Source: Brasenia schreberi (lineage: Eukaryota; Streptophyta; Magnoliopsida; Nymphaeales; Cabombaceae). Taken from it: DNA of 64,000 bases. A program made the position numbers and the translations under genes. The notes under the pieces are model-generated. The model was not told where the DNA came from, searched no databases, and saw only the letters and a list, made by a program, of their open reading frames with translations. The stretch lies in contig JAYKKT010000089.1 in NCBI GenBank assembly GCA_036023115.1, forward strand, positions 17,292,501 to 17,356,500, read 5' to 3'. This document shows positions 11,280-20,395 of this stretch, piece after piece; position 1 is the first letter of the stretch, and each line of letters begins with the position of its first letter.

Positions 11280-11374
11280 GCAATTTTCCTAAGTATGCAC
11301 GATTTGTGAAGAAAACACTTTTTTCCGAAAATTTGAGTATAACTCGTTTGTTTGAAGTCTGCTTAAGTCCCGGC

Positions 11375-11391
11375 TCCCACCGGGTGTGCCA
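11375..11391 (-). promoter_or_regulatory. Primer binding site of element A
   Basis: Sense TGGCACACCCGGTGGGA begins four bases after the 5' LTR. It differs by one base from the PBS of B and H (TGGCACGCCCGGTGGGA). It implies a primer tRNA ending in TGCCA; I did not identify which one. Confidence 0.85.
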
Positions 11392-11566
11392 AATCTGTAG
11401 ACACCGAAAATTTTCACTTACGGGTTCTTAGGCCTGAAGTGAACCTTTTCGCAATCTACTTCGCTTTATGGGCGTGCCAGCTAGTTTACTTTAACTAGCA
11501 AAGTATGTTTTGAAAATAATCTGACTTTTGAAAGGCGATTGTAGGCAAGCGGGATTTTTACGTCGC

Positions 11567-11600
11567 AGACCTTCTTGCACCGATGCGCAAGGGTCAGTCT
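11567..11600 (-). other. 34-nt covarying LTR hairpin (element A, 5' LTR)
   Basis: Plus-strand arms AGAC/GTCT (outer) and CTTGC/GCAAG (inner) surround the loop ACCGATGC. It lies about 180 nt from the PBS, in the transcribed leader. Related families keep the length and change both sides of the stem together. Confidence 0.7.
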
Positions 11601-13597
11601 GTACGCTTAGAGACTTCGTTTTGAAACAAGTTTAACTCAAAATATATTTTGAATGAAGAAGTGTTTTAAAACCTTTTGAAAACCATGCATTTGGGCGATT
11701 TTGACTTTGTAAGGGTTTGGACGACCCTAAGTCTTGCACGATTTGATTCGGGTTTGTGCGATTCTCAGATTTTAGATCACGTGGATTTGCACGTGCCTAA
11801 GTCTTTCTTTTTATCCCTTTATGGGCCACCTAGGTGTGTGTTATGAACACTCCACTACATGGGGCGAATTTGAGCGGGAGTACGGGGCTTGCTTCGATGC
11901 AATATGCGTCCTACCTCGTGGTATGGCGTAGATGCAATGCAAACTCACGCTACTCCAAAGGGAAAACCCGAAATTAAAAGACAATGCCGAAGGGAAATTG
12001 CCGAAGGGAAATGACTTGTAAAGTAAATAGCCGAAGGGAAATGACTTGTAAAGTAAATAGCGGAAGGGGAAATATGGCTATATCTTAAGAGCGGAAAGGC
12101 TCAATTGTGTAAGTGTGTGTCGTGTATATATTGAAAGACAACGCACACGACTTGAACCTTAAAACCCGAATCTTAAAGACGTAGCCGAAAGAAATACTTT
12201 ATATAGAGTATATGTAGGGGCCCTTACTTGGGTCTTGTAAATAAGAGCGAAGGCTCAATGTGTGTGCGTGCTTGAATTGAAAGACTTACACACACGACAT
12301 GAAATGAAACCCAAATATAAATTGCAGTATGCCTTGACTAAGGTCTTGGGAGTAAGAGCGAAAGCTCAATGTGTGTGAGTGTAGAATTGAAGTACTACGC
12401 ACACGACATAAATGAAACCCAAATATAACTGCAATAAGGCCTTTACTAAGGTCTTGGGAGTAAGAGCGAAGGCTCAATGTGTGTGCGTGTGGAAAATGGA
12501 AAGACAACACACACGACTTAATTAAAAACCCCCTTGACTTAAAATATATAAATATAACTATATATTAAGGGTTGGTTAGGCCCGTGTGTGTGCAAAAAGT
12601 GTACGACTAAGAGCGGAAAGGCTCAAGTGCACATGTGTGTGGGTGTGTCAAACCACGTTATTACAATCGGGGGGAGACGAAGCTCCTTTACTACAACCCC
12701 GTATCAAAATTTAATTGAATATAAAGCAAGTTAATGTAATAGACCAAGTTTAGACACTTACAAATAGCTGGTCCATGTTCAACTTGCTTGCACGTGGGCT
12801 CACGGTTCACCTTGGGCAGCCAAGAGGGGGTTATCCTAGGGGGCTTTGAGGGAGGTTCTATGGGGCACGATTAGGGTCTTAGGGGAACTAAGGTTCGGCC
12901 AAGATGGGGGTTGTGTAGGGTCTGTCCTAGGGTCTGTCCTAGGGTACAGGTCACGGCCAGGGTGCAGGTTGGGTCGGCAGGAAGGTGGACAGGGCGGCAG
13001 GGAGGCAGTCGGGTCGGCAGGGGGGCGTCTGGCGCCTGGCGCAGCAGACGGGCGCCTGGCGCGGGGCGCGCTGGGGCACAGGGCGCGCAGTAGCGCGGGA
13101 CGGCTGCGGCACGGGGCGTGCAGGCGACAGAGGGGCGCACGGCAGGAAGCAGGGCGCGCGGCAGCAGAAGGGGCGCGCGGCAGGACTCAGGGCGCGCGGC
13201 AGGCGCTGGTTGCTCACGGCCGGCCGGGGTGAAGTTTTTGGGGTTTGTTAGGGATGGTTTGAGGCGGTTGGGGTTAGGTTAGGTCTAGTTAGGGTTCAGT
13301 TAGGGTTAGGTTGGTTCAGTTAGGGTTAGGTTCAGTTAGGGTTAGGTAGGTTCGAACCTAGGCTAGGTTGGGGTTAGGTTTACCTCTTGGAGCCGGTCCT
13401 TCTTGGCTTGAGCCCACGTCTCCACAGTTGCAGCCACTTGGTCCAGCCCACCTTGGTTGCAGCCCCTTGGTCTAGACCCACTTAGCCCACATGGCTTGAA
13501 CCCACCTCACCCAATGAGCCCACATGGCTAGGTCTATCACACCCTCTCTCTCCTCCCAAATATTTGCATGAACCCTTTACATGGACCCCCTCACCTC

Positions 13598-13607
13598 TAT
13601 TTATAGA
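13598..13607 (-). promoter_or_regulatory. TATA-like box in 5' LTR of element A
   Basis: Sense TCTATAAATA lies directly downstream of a TGGATY-rich U3 block. H has CTATAAATA at the equivalent place (60064-60072), B has CTCATAAATG (24787-24796) and I has CATAAATAGG (48467-48476, plus strand). Confidence 0.6.
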
Positions 13608-13616
13608 GATTTGAGG

Positions 13617-13925
13617 TGGGTCATGGATTTGGGTTTGGGTTTGGGGTTTGGATCCATACCCAAATCCAAACACTATTTGGATCTGGATATTGGATCTCGG
13701 ATATTTTGAGATCTGTATCCGATCCAAACCCAATATTTTTATGGATACGGATCTGGATATTTTGATCCAGATCTGATCCAATCCAAACACTATTTGGATC
13801 CAATCCAAATCCAAACACTATTTGGATCGACCCAAACACTATTTGGATTGGCTCAAATCCAAACACTATTCATTACATGGATTTGGATCTGGATATATAT
13901 GGTCCAGATCCAAATCAAAATTTCT
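13617..13925 (-). promoter_or_regulatory. TGGATY-rich U3 block of element A
   Basis: Dense direct and inverted copies of TGGAT(C/T)/(A/G)ATCCA, with repeated CAAACACTATTTGGAT cores, lie immediately upstream of the TATA-like box in the sense direction. Equivalent blocks exist in B, G, H and I. A role as promoter or enhancer is inferred from position only. Confidence 0.5.
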
Positions 13926-14270
13926 TCGGACAGTCCTTCTTGGCTTCTTGAGGTGAACGATCTGTGCGGGCACTGGCTTCATCAGCGCTCCGTCTGGTGC
14001 TGGGTTTTCCCCAACTTTGTCGTTCGGACTCCGTTTCGCCGTTCTGGACTCCGTTGAGCTTTTCATCAAATGGGCTCTGCTTTCTTTTGTTTTTTTATCA
14101 GGGAGTGGCTTCTGAAGCTCTGGGCTTGAATCCTCTTCTGGCCTAGGGTCTTCTTTTGCCTTCTGTACCTGTTTTCACATTTCAAAACAGGTCGTCGTTT
14201 TGGCTCAAACGAGCGTTTTGGTGTTTTGAGAGTTTTTGAAAAATAGAAGATTTGGGGTGTTTACAATGAC

Positions 14271-15387
14271 AAACACCCCTTTTGATGTCTCCCTAGATCT
14301 AGCCACGAAGAATTTGGGATCGTCCCATTTTAGCAAAATCTCAATTTTACAAACTCTGGTAGGAGGAGATATCATGCCAAAGGGTTATACTTATGGAATC
14401 TGGTCCTAAATGGGATCATGTTCATGCAAGTACCATGCGTGGAATGCAAATGACATGGGTGTGGTGCCAAGAGTGGCGACCTCCCAGAGACCAGATGTGG
14501 TCGAACTCTAGAGACTTACAAGGCCTATTGCTCAAGTGAGCAAATCCTATGCTGTTCGATGTTCGGTTTTCAAAACTTATTTACAAAAGCTATTTACAAA
14601 AGGGACAACTGTCTTGAGCCTCGATCCTAAGGATCTCGAGCTCTTCGTGCTTGCCCTTGTTTGAGTCTTAACACTCGCTTATCTAGCGGAGGTTTTATAA
14701 GAAAACAAGCTTCATTTCAAATTCCTATGCCTTACTCGAAACGTCGAATTCTCAAACAAGATGAAATTCAAGTAAGTAAATCCTATTTTTACTTTAGGAT
14801 TCCTCGAAATGAACCATGCTTTAGCTTGGGATAAGCCAGGGATGGGAAAGAGATACCACGGTCCCTTCTGAAGCGTCCCGTGGTTTAAGGCATAGAAGGC
14901 GGAAAACTGCTCTTTTTGAGCTTTTTGGCCTCTTTTTCCTTTTTTCCATAGAGGGTCTCCCTTTGGGAGTATTTTTTCTTTAATCCCTCTTTTTCATAAG
15001 AGAATCGATTTTTCTTTTTGAAGTCTGGTTTCTTTCTTTTGGAAAGAGACTTTAAATGGGAAATTCCCTTTTGTTTTGGGCCTTTGTTTTCCTTTTGGAA
15101 GGAGAAGAGAAGAGGGGAGGACTTATCCCAAGCCTACACTCGATCCATTCCAGATCAGCCTATTTAGAAATAGCACGTACTACTTGCAAGTATCTTGCTA
15201 TGTTGAACTAGGCCTTTCTTTGTAAGATGAAGGATTTTGAAATGCAACCACGATTTTGAAAACTCCACTCTTTCACAAGTGCGAATTCTCTTACTTAGGG
15301 TCACACGAGTTGCCTTTGCACCTTATTCACATGTCTCAGGGCAGCTATCCCTATAAGATTTTCGAAAACTGGAATTTAATCCAGATC
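14271..15387 (-). other. 3' noncoding internal region of element B
   Basis: About 1.1 kb between the pol stop and the site where A inserted, with no credible ORF. It aligns by eye with the same region in A, G and H. It contains the invariant 30-nt hairpin (14855-14884) and the block CATAGAGGGTCTCCCTTTGG near 14946. Confidence 0.7.
14855..14884 (-). other. Invariant 30-nt hairpin, element B copy
   Basis: Arms ACCACGG/CCGTGGT with a 16-nt loop, about 500 nt downstream of the pol stop. Identical to the copies in A, G and H. Confidence 0.7.
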
Positions 15388-18300
15388 CTACACATGGTAC
15401 TTCTTTAAGTATTGAATATTGATAGGATCTGCTAAATTCCTACCTTCTACATCGATCAACCAATACGAATTGTTCGTAGTGGTTGCTCGTACAACATAGG
15501 GTCCATCCCAGTTGGGGTGCCACTTGCCTAGGGGGTGTGGGCCACGATGGTGGATGGTTTTCAAGACCAGATCTCCCACTTCAAAGTGGCGAGGTCTCAT
15601 GTGTTTGCTATAATGTCGGGCTATCCTTTGCCGGTATGCGCGAGCATGATCCATGGCAAGGAGTCGCCTCTCATCTAGCAAATCTAGTTCGGCCATCCTA
15701 GCATGCTGAAGCGTCTCTAGGGGGAGGTCGAGTGCAATGGATGTATGGAATGAATGCAGTTGGGTATGAATGGGAAGAATGGCGTTTGTGCCATAGACCA
15801 ACTCGAATGGTGTGGCATTCGTGGGAGTCCGGATGGAAGTCCTATAAGCCCATAAGGCTTCATCCAGCTTCTCGTGCCACATCCTACCCTTCTCTAAGGT
15901 TTTCTCAATGATACCAATGAGAGTCTTGTTTGTAGCTTCGGCTTGGCCGTTGCCTTGAGGGTAGTAGGGCGAGGAGAAGTGGTGAGTTATGCCATACATG
16001 TTGCACAACTTAACCATCCGCTCATTCTTGAATGGGGTACCATTATCAGACACAAGGTCTCGTGGAACCCCAAATCGAGCCAAGATATTCCTCCGGATGA
16101 AAGCCACCACATGTTGCCCCATTACATTCGTTAGGGAAATGGCTTCCACCCACTTGGAGAAATACTCCGTGGCTGCTAAAATAAAATGATGCCCATTCGA
16201 GGCCTTTGGAAATATTGGGCCTACTATGTCAAACGCCCACATGGTAAATGGCCAGGGGCTGACCACGGAATGCAATGTAGATGAAGGGATATGAATGGCG
16301 TGCCCATGCACTTGACATGGATGACACTTCCTAACATGATCGTGACAATCCTTTTTCAGGGTGGACCAAAAATAACCCCCTCTAAGTATTTTCATTGCCA
16401 TCATGTTGGCATTAACATGACCTCCACATTCTCCATCGTGGAACTCGTGCATCACTATCCTAGCCTCCTCTAGGTCGATACACCTAAGCAGAATGCCGGT
16501 AAAACTCTTTTTGTATAAGACCCCACCCAGAATGGTGTATCGGGTCGAAATCTTACGAATGAATGCCTTATCTTTGGACGTGGCATCCTCGGTGAATCCC
16601 CCATTTTCTAAAAATTGTTTTATGTCATAGAACCAGGGTTTTTCAACAGACTCTGGGTTGTTTTGGCAAATATCCAAGTCGTGTGTGGATGGATGGGGCG
16701 CATGCCATATTTCCAAGGATCTGGTCCCTGAAATGGGATCGACCTTCAGGGCTGAACCCAAGGAAGAGAGGGCGTCGACGATGCCATTGTCCTCTCTTCC
16801 TACGTGTGTGAGCTTACACGACTGGAAGGATTTGACCAATCGAGTGGCCAACTCGTGATATGGAAGTAGTTTCTCATTACGTACTTGCCAAATTTTTAAA
16901 ACCTGGTTTATGACAAGGAGCGAATCTCCAAAGACCTCGATGCATGATGCCCTTAGAGTTTTCAAAATCTTTAAGCCTTGTATGAGTGCTTCATACTCAG
17001 CTACGTTGTTGGAACATTCGAAATCTAAGCGGACTGCTATGGGAATCTCGCCCTTTTCAGGGGAGATTAGGATGATCTCGGCACCAGCCCCTCGTTGGTT
17101 TCGTGCCCCGTCGAAGTGCATCTTCCACACTTGGTTTTCGAAAGAATTTGCCAAAATGTGGTTTTGAAAATGGTTTTGCAATATGCCTTCATCAGGCATT
17201 TCGACAAGAGTGGGATATGCGTCCTCTAAGGGGAAGTCAGCCACGTAATCTGCTAGGGCTTGCCCCTTAATGGAGATCTGGTGATGGTATTTCAGATCAT
17301 ACTCCATTAGAAGGAGTTGCCATTTGCCCAATCTACCCGTGAGAATGGGTTTTTCGAACAAGTGCTTGATTGAATCAAGCTTGGACACTATCCAGATCTC
17401 ATGATCTAGGAAATAGTGTCTGAATTTCTGGCAGGCCCAGACTAGGGCCAAGCACGTCTTCTCCATGGCTTGATAATTTCGTTCATAAGCCAAGAGAGTT
17501 TTCGAAATATAGTAGATGGCATACTCCTTATGGGTGTCATCCTCGTATTGAGCCAACAGGGCTCCTAAAGCATTCACATGCACAGAGATGTATAATAAAA
17601 GCGGTTTTCCTTGTTTTGGAGGATTCAAAACGGGGGGATTAACCAAGTATGCCTTCAGTCTCTCGAAGGACTTTTGGCATTCGTCATCCCATAAGAATTT
17701 CGTACCCTTCCTCAACAGTTTGTTGAAGGGTTCGCATCTAGTTGCCAGATTCGATATGAATCGGCGCACAGATTGTAATCGACCCTGGAGGCTACGGACT
17801 TGGGTGAGATTGGAGGGTGGAGCCATGTCTATGATGGCTCGACACTTAGAGGGGTCGACTTCTATTCCCCTTTGGCTCACCATAAAGCCTAGAAGCTTCC
17901 CTGATTCTACCCTGAACACACATTTTTGAGGGTTTAGCTTTACTTTGTAAAGCCTAAGCCTTTCGAAAATCTTTTGTAAACATTCGATATGGGTGCATCG
18001 GGTTTTAGATTTCGCCAAGAGATCATCTACATACACTTCTACAAGCTCATGAATTTGATCATGGAAGATCGTGTTCATGGCTCGTTGGTATGTTGCGCCG
18101 GCATTTTTCAAACCAAAGGGCATGACTGTATAGCAGTATGTGCCCCATGGGGTTGTGAAGGCGGTCTTACCCTGATCTCGTGGACTTAGTTTGATTTGAT
18201 TATAGCCTGAATAGCCATCCATGAATGAAAACATTTCATGATTTGCAGTACTATCGACTATCAAATCTATGTTTGGTAAAGGATAATTATCCTTTGGAGT

Positions 18301-19074
18301 GGCTTTATTCAGGTTTCTGAAATCGATGCATATTCGAATTTTCCCATTGGTTTTTCGAACTACAACGATATTTGACAACCAATCAGAATACGCAATGGGT
18401 TTTATAAATCTGGCTTTTAGCAGATCTTCTAAACCCTCTTTGACTTGCGTGTGTACATTCGGGTGTATTTTCCTAAGCTTCTGCTTTATGGGTTTTACAC
18501 CTGTATCTAAGGGAAGACGATGCTCGACTATGCTGGGATCTATGCTCGGCATGTCTTCATACGTCCATGCAAACACATCTAAATAGGTTCGTAGAAATGC
18601 AATGAATGCTAACTTTTCAGTTTCATGCAAGCATGCGCCTATTTTGATGGTTTTGGGATTGGAATCATCCCCTAGGTTCACCTCTACGAAATCTCCTCCT
18701 ACTGATTGGGAAGGTCTTTCAAAATCGAGAATTCTATGAAATTCTGGGAGCTCAGAAGTGGGATCTTCCTCAAGGGGATCCACTTCTGGGCTTTGATCAT
18801 TCTCGTGGGATATAGACCCGAGGGAACTTGACGCGTGGTTTTCAAAATAACCTGGTTTTGTACTTGGATTTTCAAGTGATTTCAAAATTTTTGGTCTGGC
18901 TATGCAGACGACGCTTCTTTCGAAATCCTTTTCTTTTGCCAAAGTCTTACCAGGAGCAACTATGTACAAAATCTTTTTGGTATTTTCCAAATTTTCAATT
19001 TTTTTGGGTTTTTGTAAAGCAAGAACTTTGGGAACTATACAAAGCACTCTTTTTTCGAGTTTTTGTTTTTCCAT
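15388..19074 (-). CDS. pol: Pol of element B: RT, RNase H, archaeal-type RNase H, integrase
   Basis: Intact 1228-aa ORF with an ATG start. Reverse transcriptase spans about 105-450, with the catalytic Asp at D286 (FMDGYSG) and YVDD at 348-351. A first RNase H (about 455-615) follows, but its expected Asp positions read Ser (YISVHVNALG, S497) and SKLD, so it looks degenerate; E538 remains. A second, archaeal-type RNase H (about 648-775) keeps D655, E693, D717 and D767. Integrase has the zinc-binding set H879/H886/C917/C920, the DD35E triad D949, D1010, E1046, and a C-terminal GPY motif (WDGPYVV, 1190-1196). A dual RNase H is a hallmark of the plant Tat lineage. The frame equals that of gag; protease lies in a different frame, and stops separate the pro end from this ATG. 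It would copy RNA and insert cDNA, possibly also for A- and H-type elements. Confidence 0.95.
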   Translation of the reverse strand: MEKQKLEKRVLCIVPKVLALQKPKKIENLENTKKILYIVAPGKTLAKEKDFERSVVCIARPKILKSLENPSTKPGYFENHASSSLGSISHENDQSPEVDPLEEDPTSELPEFHRILDFERPSQSVGGDFVEVNLGDDSNPKTIKIGACLHETEKLAFIAFLRTYLDVFAWTYEDMPSIDPSIVEHRLPLDTGVKPIKQKLRKIHPNVHTQVKEGLEDLLKARFIKPIAYSDWLSNIVVVRKTNGKIRICIDFRNLNKATPKDNYPLPNIDLIVDSTANHEMFSFMDGYSGYNQIKLSPRDQGKTAFTTPWGTYCYTVMPFGLKNAGATYQRAMNTIFHDQIHELVEVYVDDLLAKSKTRCTHIECLQKIFERLRLYKVKLNPQKCVFRVESGKLLGFMVSQRGIEVDPSKCRAIIDMAPPSNLTQVRSLQGRLQSVRRFISNLATRCEPFNKLLRKGTKFLWDDECQKSFERLKAYLVNPPVLNPPKQGKPLLLYISVHVNALGALLAQYEDDTHKEYAIYYISKTLLAYERNYQAMEKTCLALVWACQKFRHYFLDHEIWIVSKLDSIKHLFEKPILTGRLGKWQLLLMEYDLKYHHQISIKGQALADYVADFPLEDAYPTLVEMPDEGILQNHFQNHILANSFENQVWKMHFDGARNQRGAGAEIILISPEKGEIPIAVRLDFECSNNVAEYEALIQGLKILKTLRASCIEVFGDSLLVINQVLKIWQVRNEKLLPYHELATRLVKSFQSCKLTHVGREDNGIVDALSSLGSALKVDPISGTRSLEIWHAPHPSTHDLDICQNNPESVEKPWFYDIKQFLENGGFTEDATSKDKAFIRKISTRYTILGGVLYKKSFTGILLRCIDLEEARIVMHEFHDGECGGHVNANMMAMKILRGGYFWSTLKKDCHDHVRKCHPCQVHGHAIHIPSSTLHSVVSPWPFTMWAFDIVGPIFPKASNGHHFILAATEYFSKWVEAISLTNVMGQHVVAFIRRNILARFGVPRDLVSDNGTPFKNERMVKLCNMYGITHHFSSPYYPQGNGQAEATNKTLIGIIEKTLEKGRMWHEKLDEALWAYRTSIRTPTNATPFELVYGTNAILPIHTQLHSFHTSIALDLPLETLQHARMAELDLLDERRLLAMDHARAYRQRIARHYSKHMRPRHFEVGDLVLKTIHHRGPHPLGKWHPNWDGPYVVRATTTNNSYWLIDVEGRNLADPINIQYLKKYHV

Positions 19075-19189
19075 TGTTTTTGGTTTTCTTGTTTTTTTGA
19101 TTTTTTTTTATCTTAGGTTTTCAAATGTTTTTGGTATTTTTTAAAAAAAGGGATCTTCCTTCATACCTACAAAGGGAAAACACTACGGG
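19075..19189 (-). other. Pro-pol junction of element B
   Basis: About 115 nt, A-rich in sense, with stops in all three frames (TAA codons in the pol frame at 19141-19143 and near 19110). A splice-acceptor-like motif, sense TTTTCCCTTTGTAG followed by GTATG, ends at 19167. Similar motifs occur in H (55962-55970) and, altered, in A (9801-9810). Confidence 0.5.
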
Positions 19190-20395
19190 TTAGGCTCGGA
19201 ATAGGAGGTCTAAACCATAGGTCTCTTCTAAGACAGGCTCCGGGGAACCCTTGACCCAGGTGGTCACAGGGGGTGGCTCCGGCGGTATTCGGGGAGTATA
19301 GCCGATCCCATATCGGCTTGGGTTGGCCCTAGGAAGGATGGGCTCTAGGAGACCCTGGTTTTGTGCCCCTAGACTTTTGTAGGGCGTGTAGCCCATGTTC
19401 AATAACATGTTCCACGACCTTTTGTTTTTTGAAAAGATGGGATATAAGTCGTGGTCCTGGAACATGCTATCGTCCATATTAGGCTCGTATGGCCTTTTGT
19501 CCAGGGGTTTTGGAAATAGGGAACGTTTGGGTTTTCCTAGGAGGATTAGAGTCAGGAGGGGGCCTGCTTTGGGCGGCCCCTTCACATATACAACCTTCCT
19601 AGGGTTGTTCAACACGAGCCGAGGTGGCTCAACCATAATTTGCCCCAGGTTAGCCTCATGGGCCTGGGAGCTCGATAAACAAGGGGAGTTTATGATCCCC
19701 TGAAGCTGTGGGTGACTCTCACCTAGGATCACTACGACCTGGTCCCTAAAAGGGATCTTAACACACCTGTGGAAGGTGGATGGCACAGCGCACAAGCTGT
19801 GTATCCAGGGCCTTCCCAACAACAGGTTATAATGGGGGTGGATGTCCAAGACATGGAACACCCCCGTGTGTTCGATCCCTCCTGTTTCCATTGGGAGTTC
19901 GATGGATCCTAAAGGCCTAGACGCATTCCCATCGTATCCAGTGATAACGATGGGGCTTGGGTTCACTGAAGTCAAGGTGACTCCGATTTTGTACGCCACG
20001 TGAAGTGGAAGGATGTTGAGCCCTCCTCCACCATCGACTAGGCACCTGTCCAGAGAGTGGTTGTTTAGAACCACCTCGATATGCAGGGCTTGGTTATGGG
20101 TTTCGTAGGGTCTATCTACATCATCTTCCGAAAAGGTGATGGGCGATTTTGCTCCTAATAAAGCCACTTGGGCAGACAAGGATTCCGGACTTATGTTCGA
20201 ATCAACCTTGGCCCTTTCTAGAATTTTCTCTAAGACAAGTCTATGCCTAGGCGAGGTTTTGATAAGCTCTAGGATAGACATGTGAATAGGAATCTTTGAA
20301 AGGTGGTTTTCGAAATCATAAGGATTTAGGATGACTTTGTCCTTATCTGCTTTTGGCAGACCACTAGGGATACATGCTTTTGAGGGGCCAGGCAC
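19190..20395 (-). CDS. pro: Protease ORF of element B with C-terminal G-patch-like domain
   Basis: 401 codons open, beginning at a GTG rather than ATG, so it is probably translated by continuation from gag. The aspartic protease active site is DGG at 121-123 (LVDGGGGLNILP), with the flap-side YDGNAS (154-159) and the conserved LLLGRPWIHS (191-200). A linker with NMDDSMFQDHDLY follows, then a G-patch-like segment at about 328-355 (WNMLLNMGYTPYKSLG...NQGLLEPIL) and a Pro-rich tail. The frame is -1 relative to gag and overlaps it by 70 nt near an AAAAGGGGG run (20401-20409). It should cleave Gag-Pol; the G-patch suggests nucleic-acid binding, as in some retroviral proteases. Confidence 0.9.
   Translation of the reverse strand: MPGPSKACIPSGLPKADKDKVILNPYDFENHLSKIPIHMSILELIKTSPRHRLVLEKILERAKVDSNISPESLSAQVALLGAKSPITFSEDDVDRPYETHNQALHIEVVLNNHSLDRCLVDGGGGLNILPLHVAYKIGVTLTSVNPSPIVITGYDGNASRPLGSIELPMETGGIEHTGVFHVLDIHPHYNLLLGRPWIHSLCAVPSTFHRCVKIPFRDQVVVILGESHPQLQGIINSPCLSSSQAHEANLGQIMVEPPRLVLNNPRKVVYVKGPPKAGPLLTLILLGKPKRSLFPKPLDKRPYEPNMDDSMFQDHDLYPIFSKNKRSWNMLLNMGYTPYKSLGAQNQGLLEPILPRANPSRYGIGYTPRIPPEPPPVTTWVKGSPEPVLEETYGLDLLFRA

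Larger units (their letters stand above)
4486..14265 (-). mobile_element. Element A: non-autonomous Tat-like LTR retrotransposon nested in B
   Basis: LTRs 4486-7348 and 11396-14265 differ by about a dozen substitutions and one 7-bp indel by eye. The target duplication ATGAC is perfect (4481-4485, 14266-14270). PBS and PPT are present in the expected places for minus-strand transcription. The 4.0 kb internal region lacks usable RT, RNase H or integrase; it has one 468-codon ORF and degenerate pol scraps. It inserted about 50 bp from the 3' LTR of element B. Young LTRs without a pol imply that enzymes were supplied in trans (inference). Confidence 0.95.
11396..14265 (-). repeat. 5' LTR of element A
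   Basis: 2870-bp copy, near identical to 4486-7348. In the sense direction it runs TGTAAACACC, TGGATY block (13920-13620), TATA-like box (13607-13598), telomere-like and GC-rich repeats, tandem GAGCC-TTCGCTC units, the 34-nt hairpin (11600-11567), then TCTACA and the PBS. Confidence 0.95.

Noticed and set aside
4486..14265. Considering 4486-14265 as an internal duplication of B instead of a separate insertion.
   Set aside because: It has its own LTR pair, PBS, PPT and a perfect ATGAC target duplication, and its LTR sequence differs from that of B.
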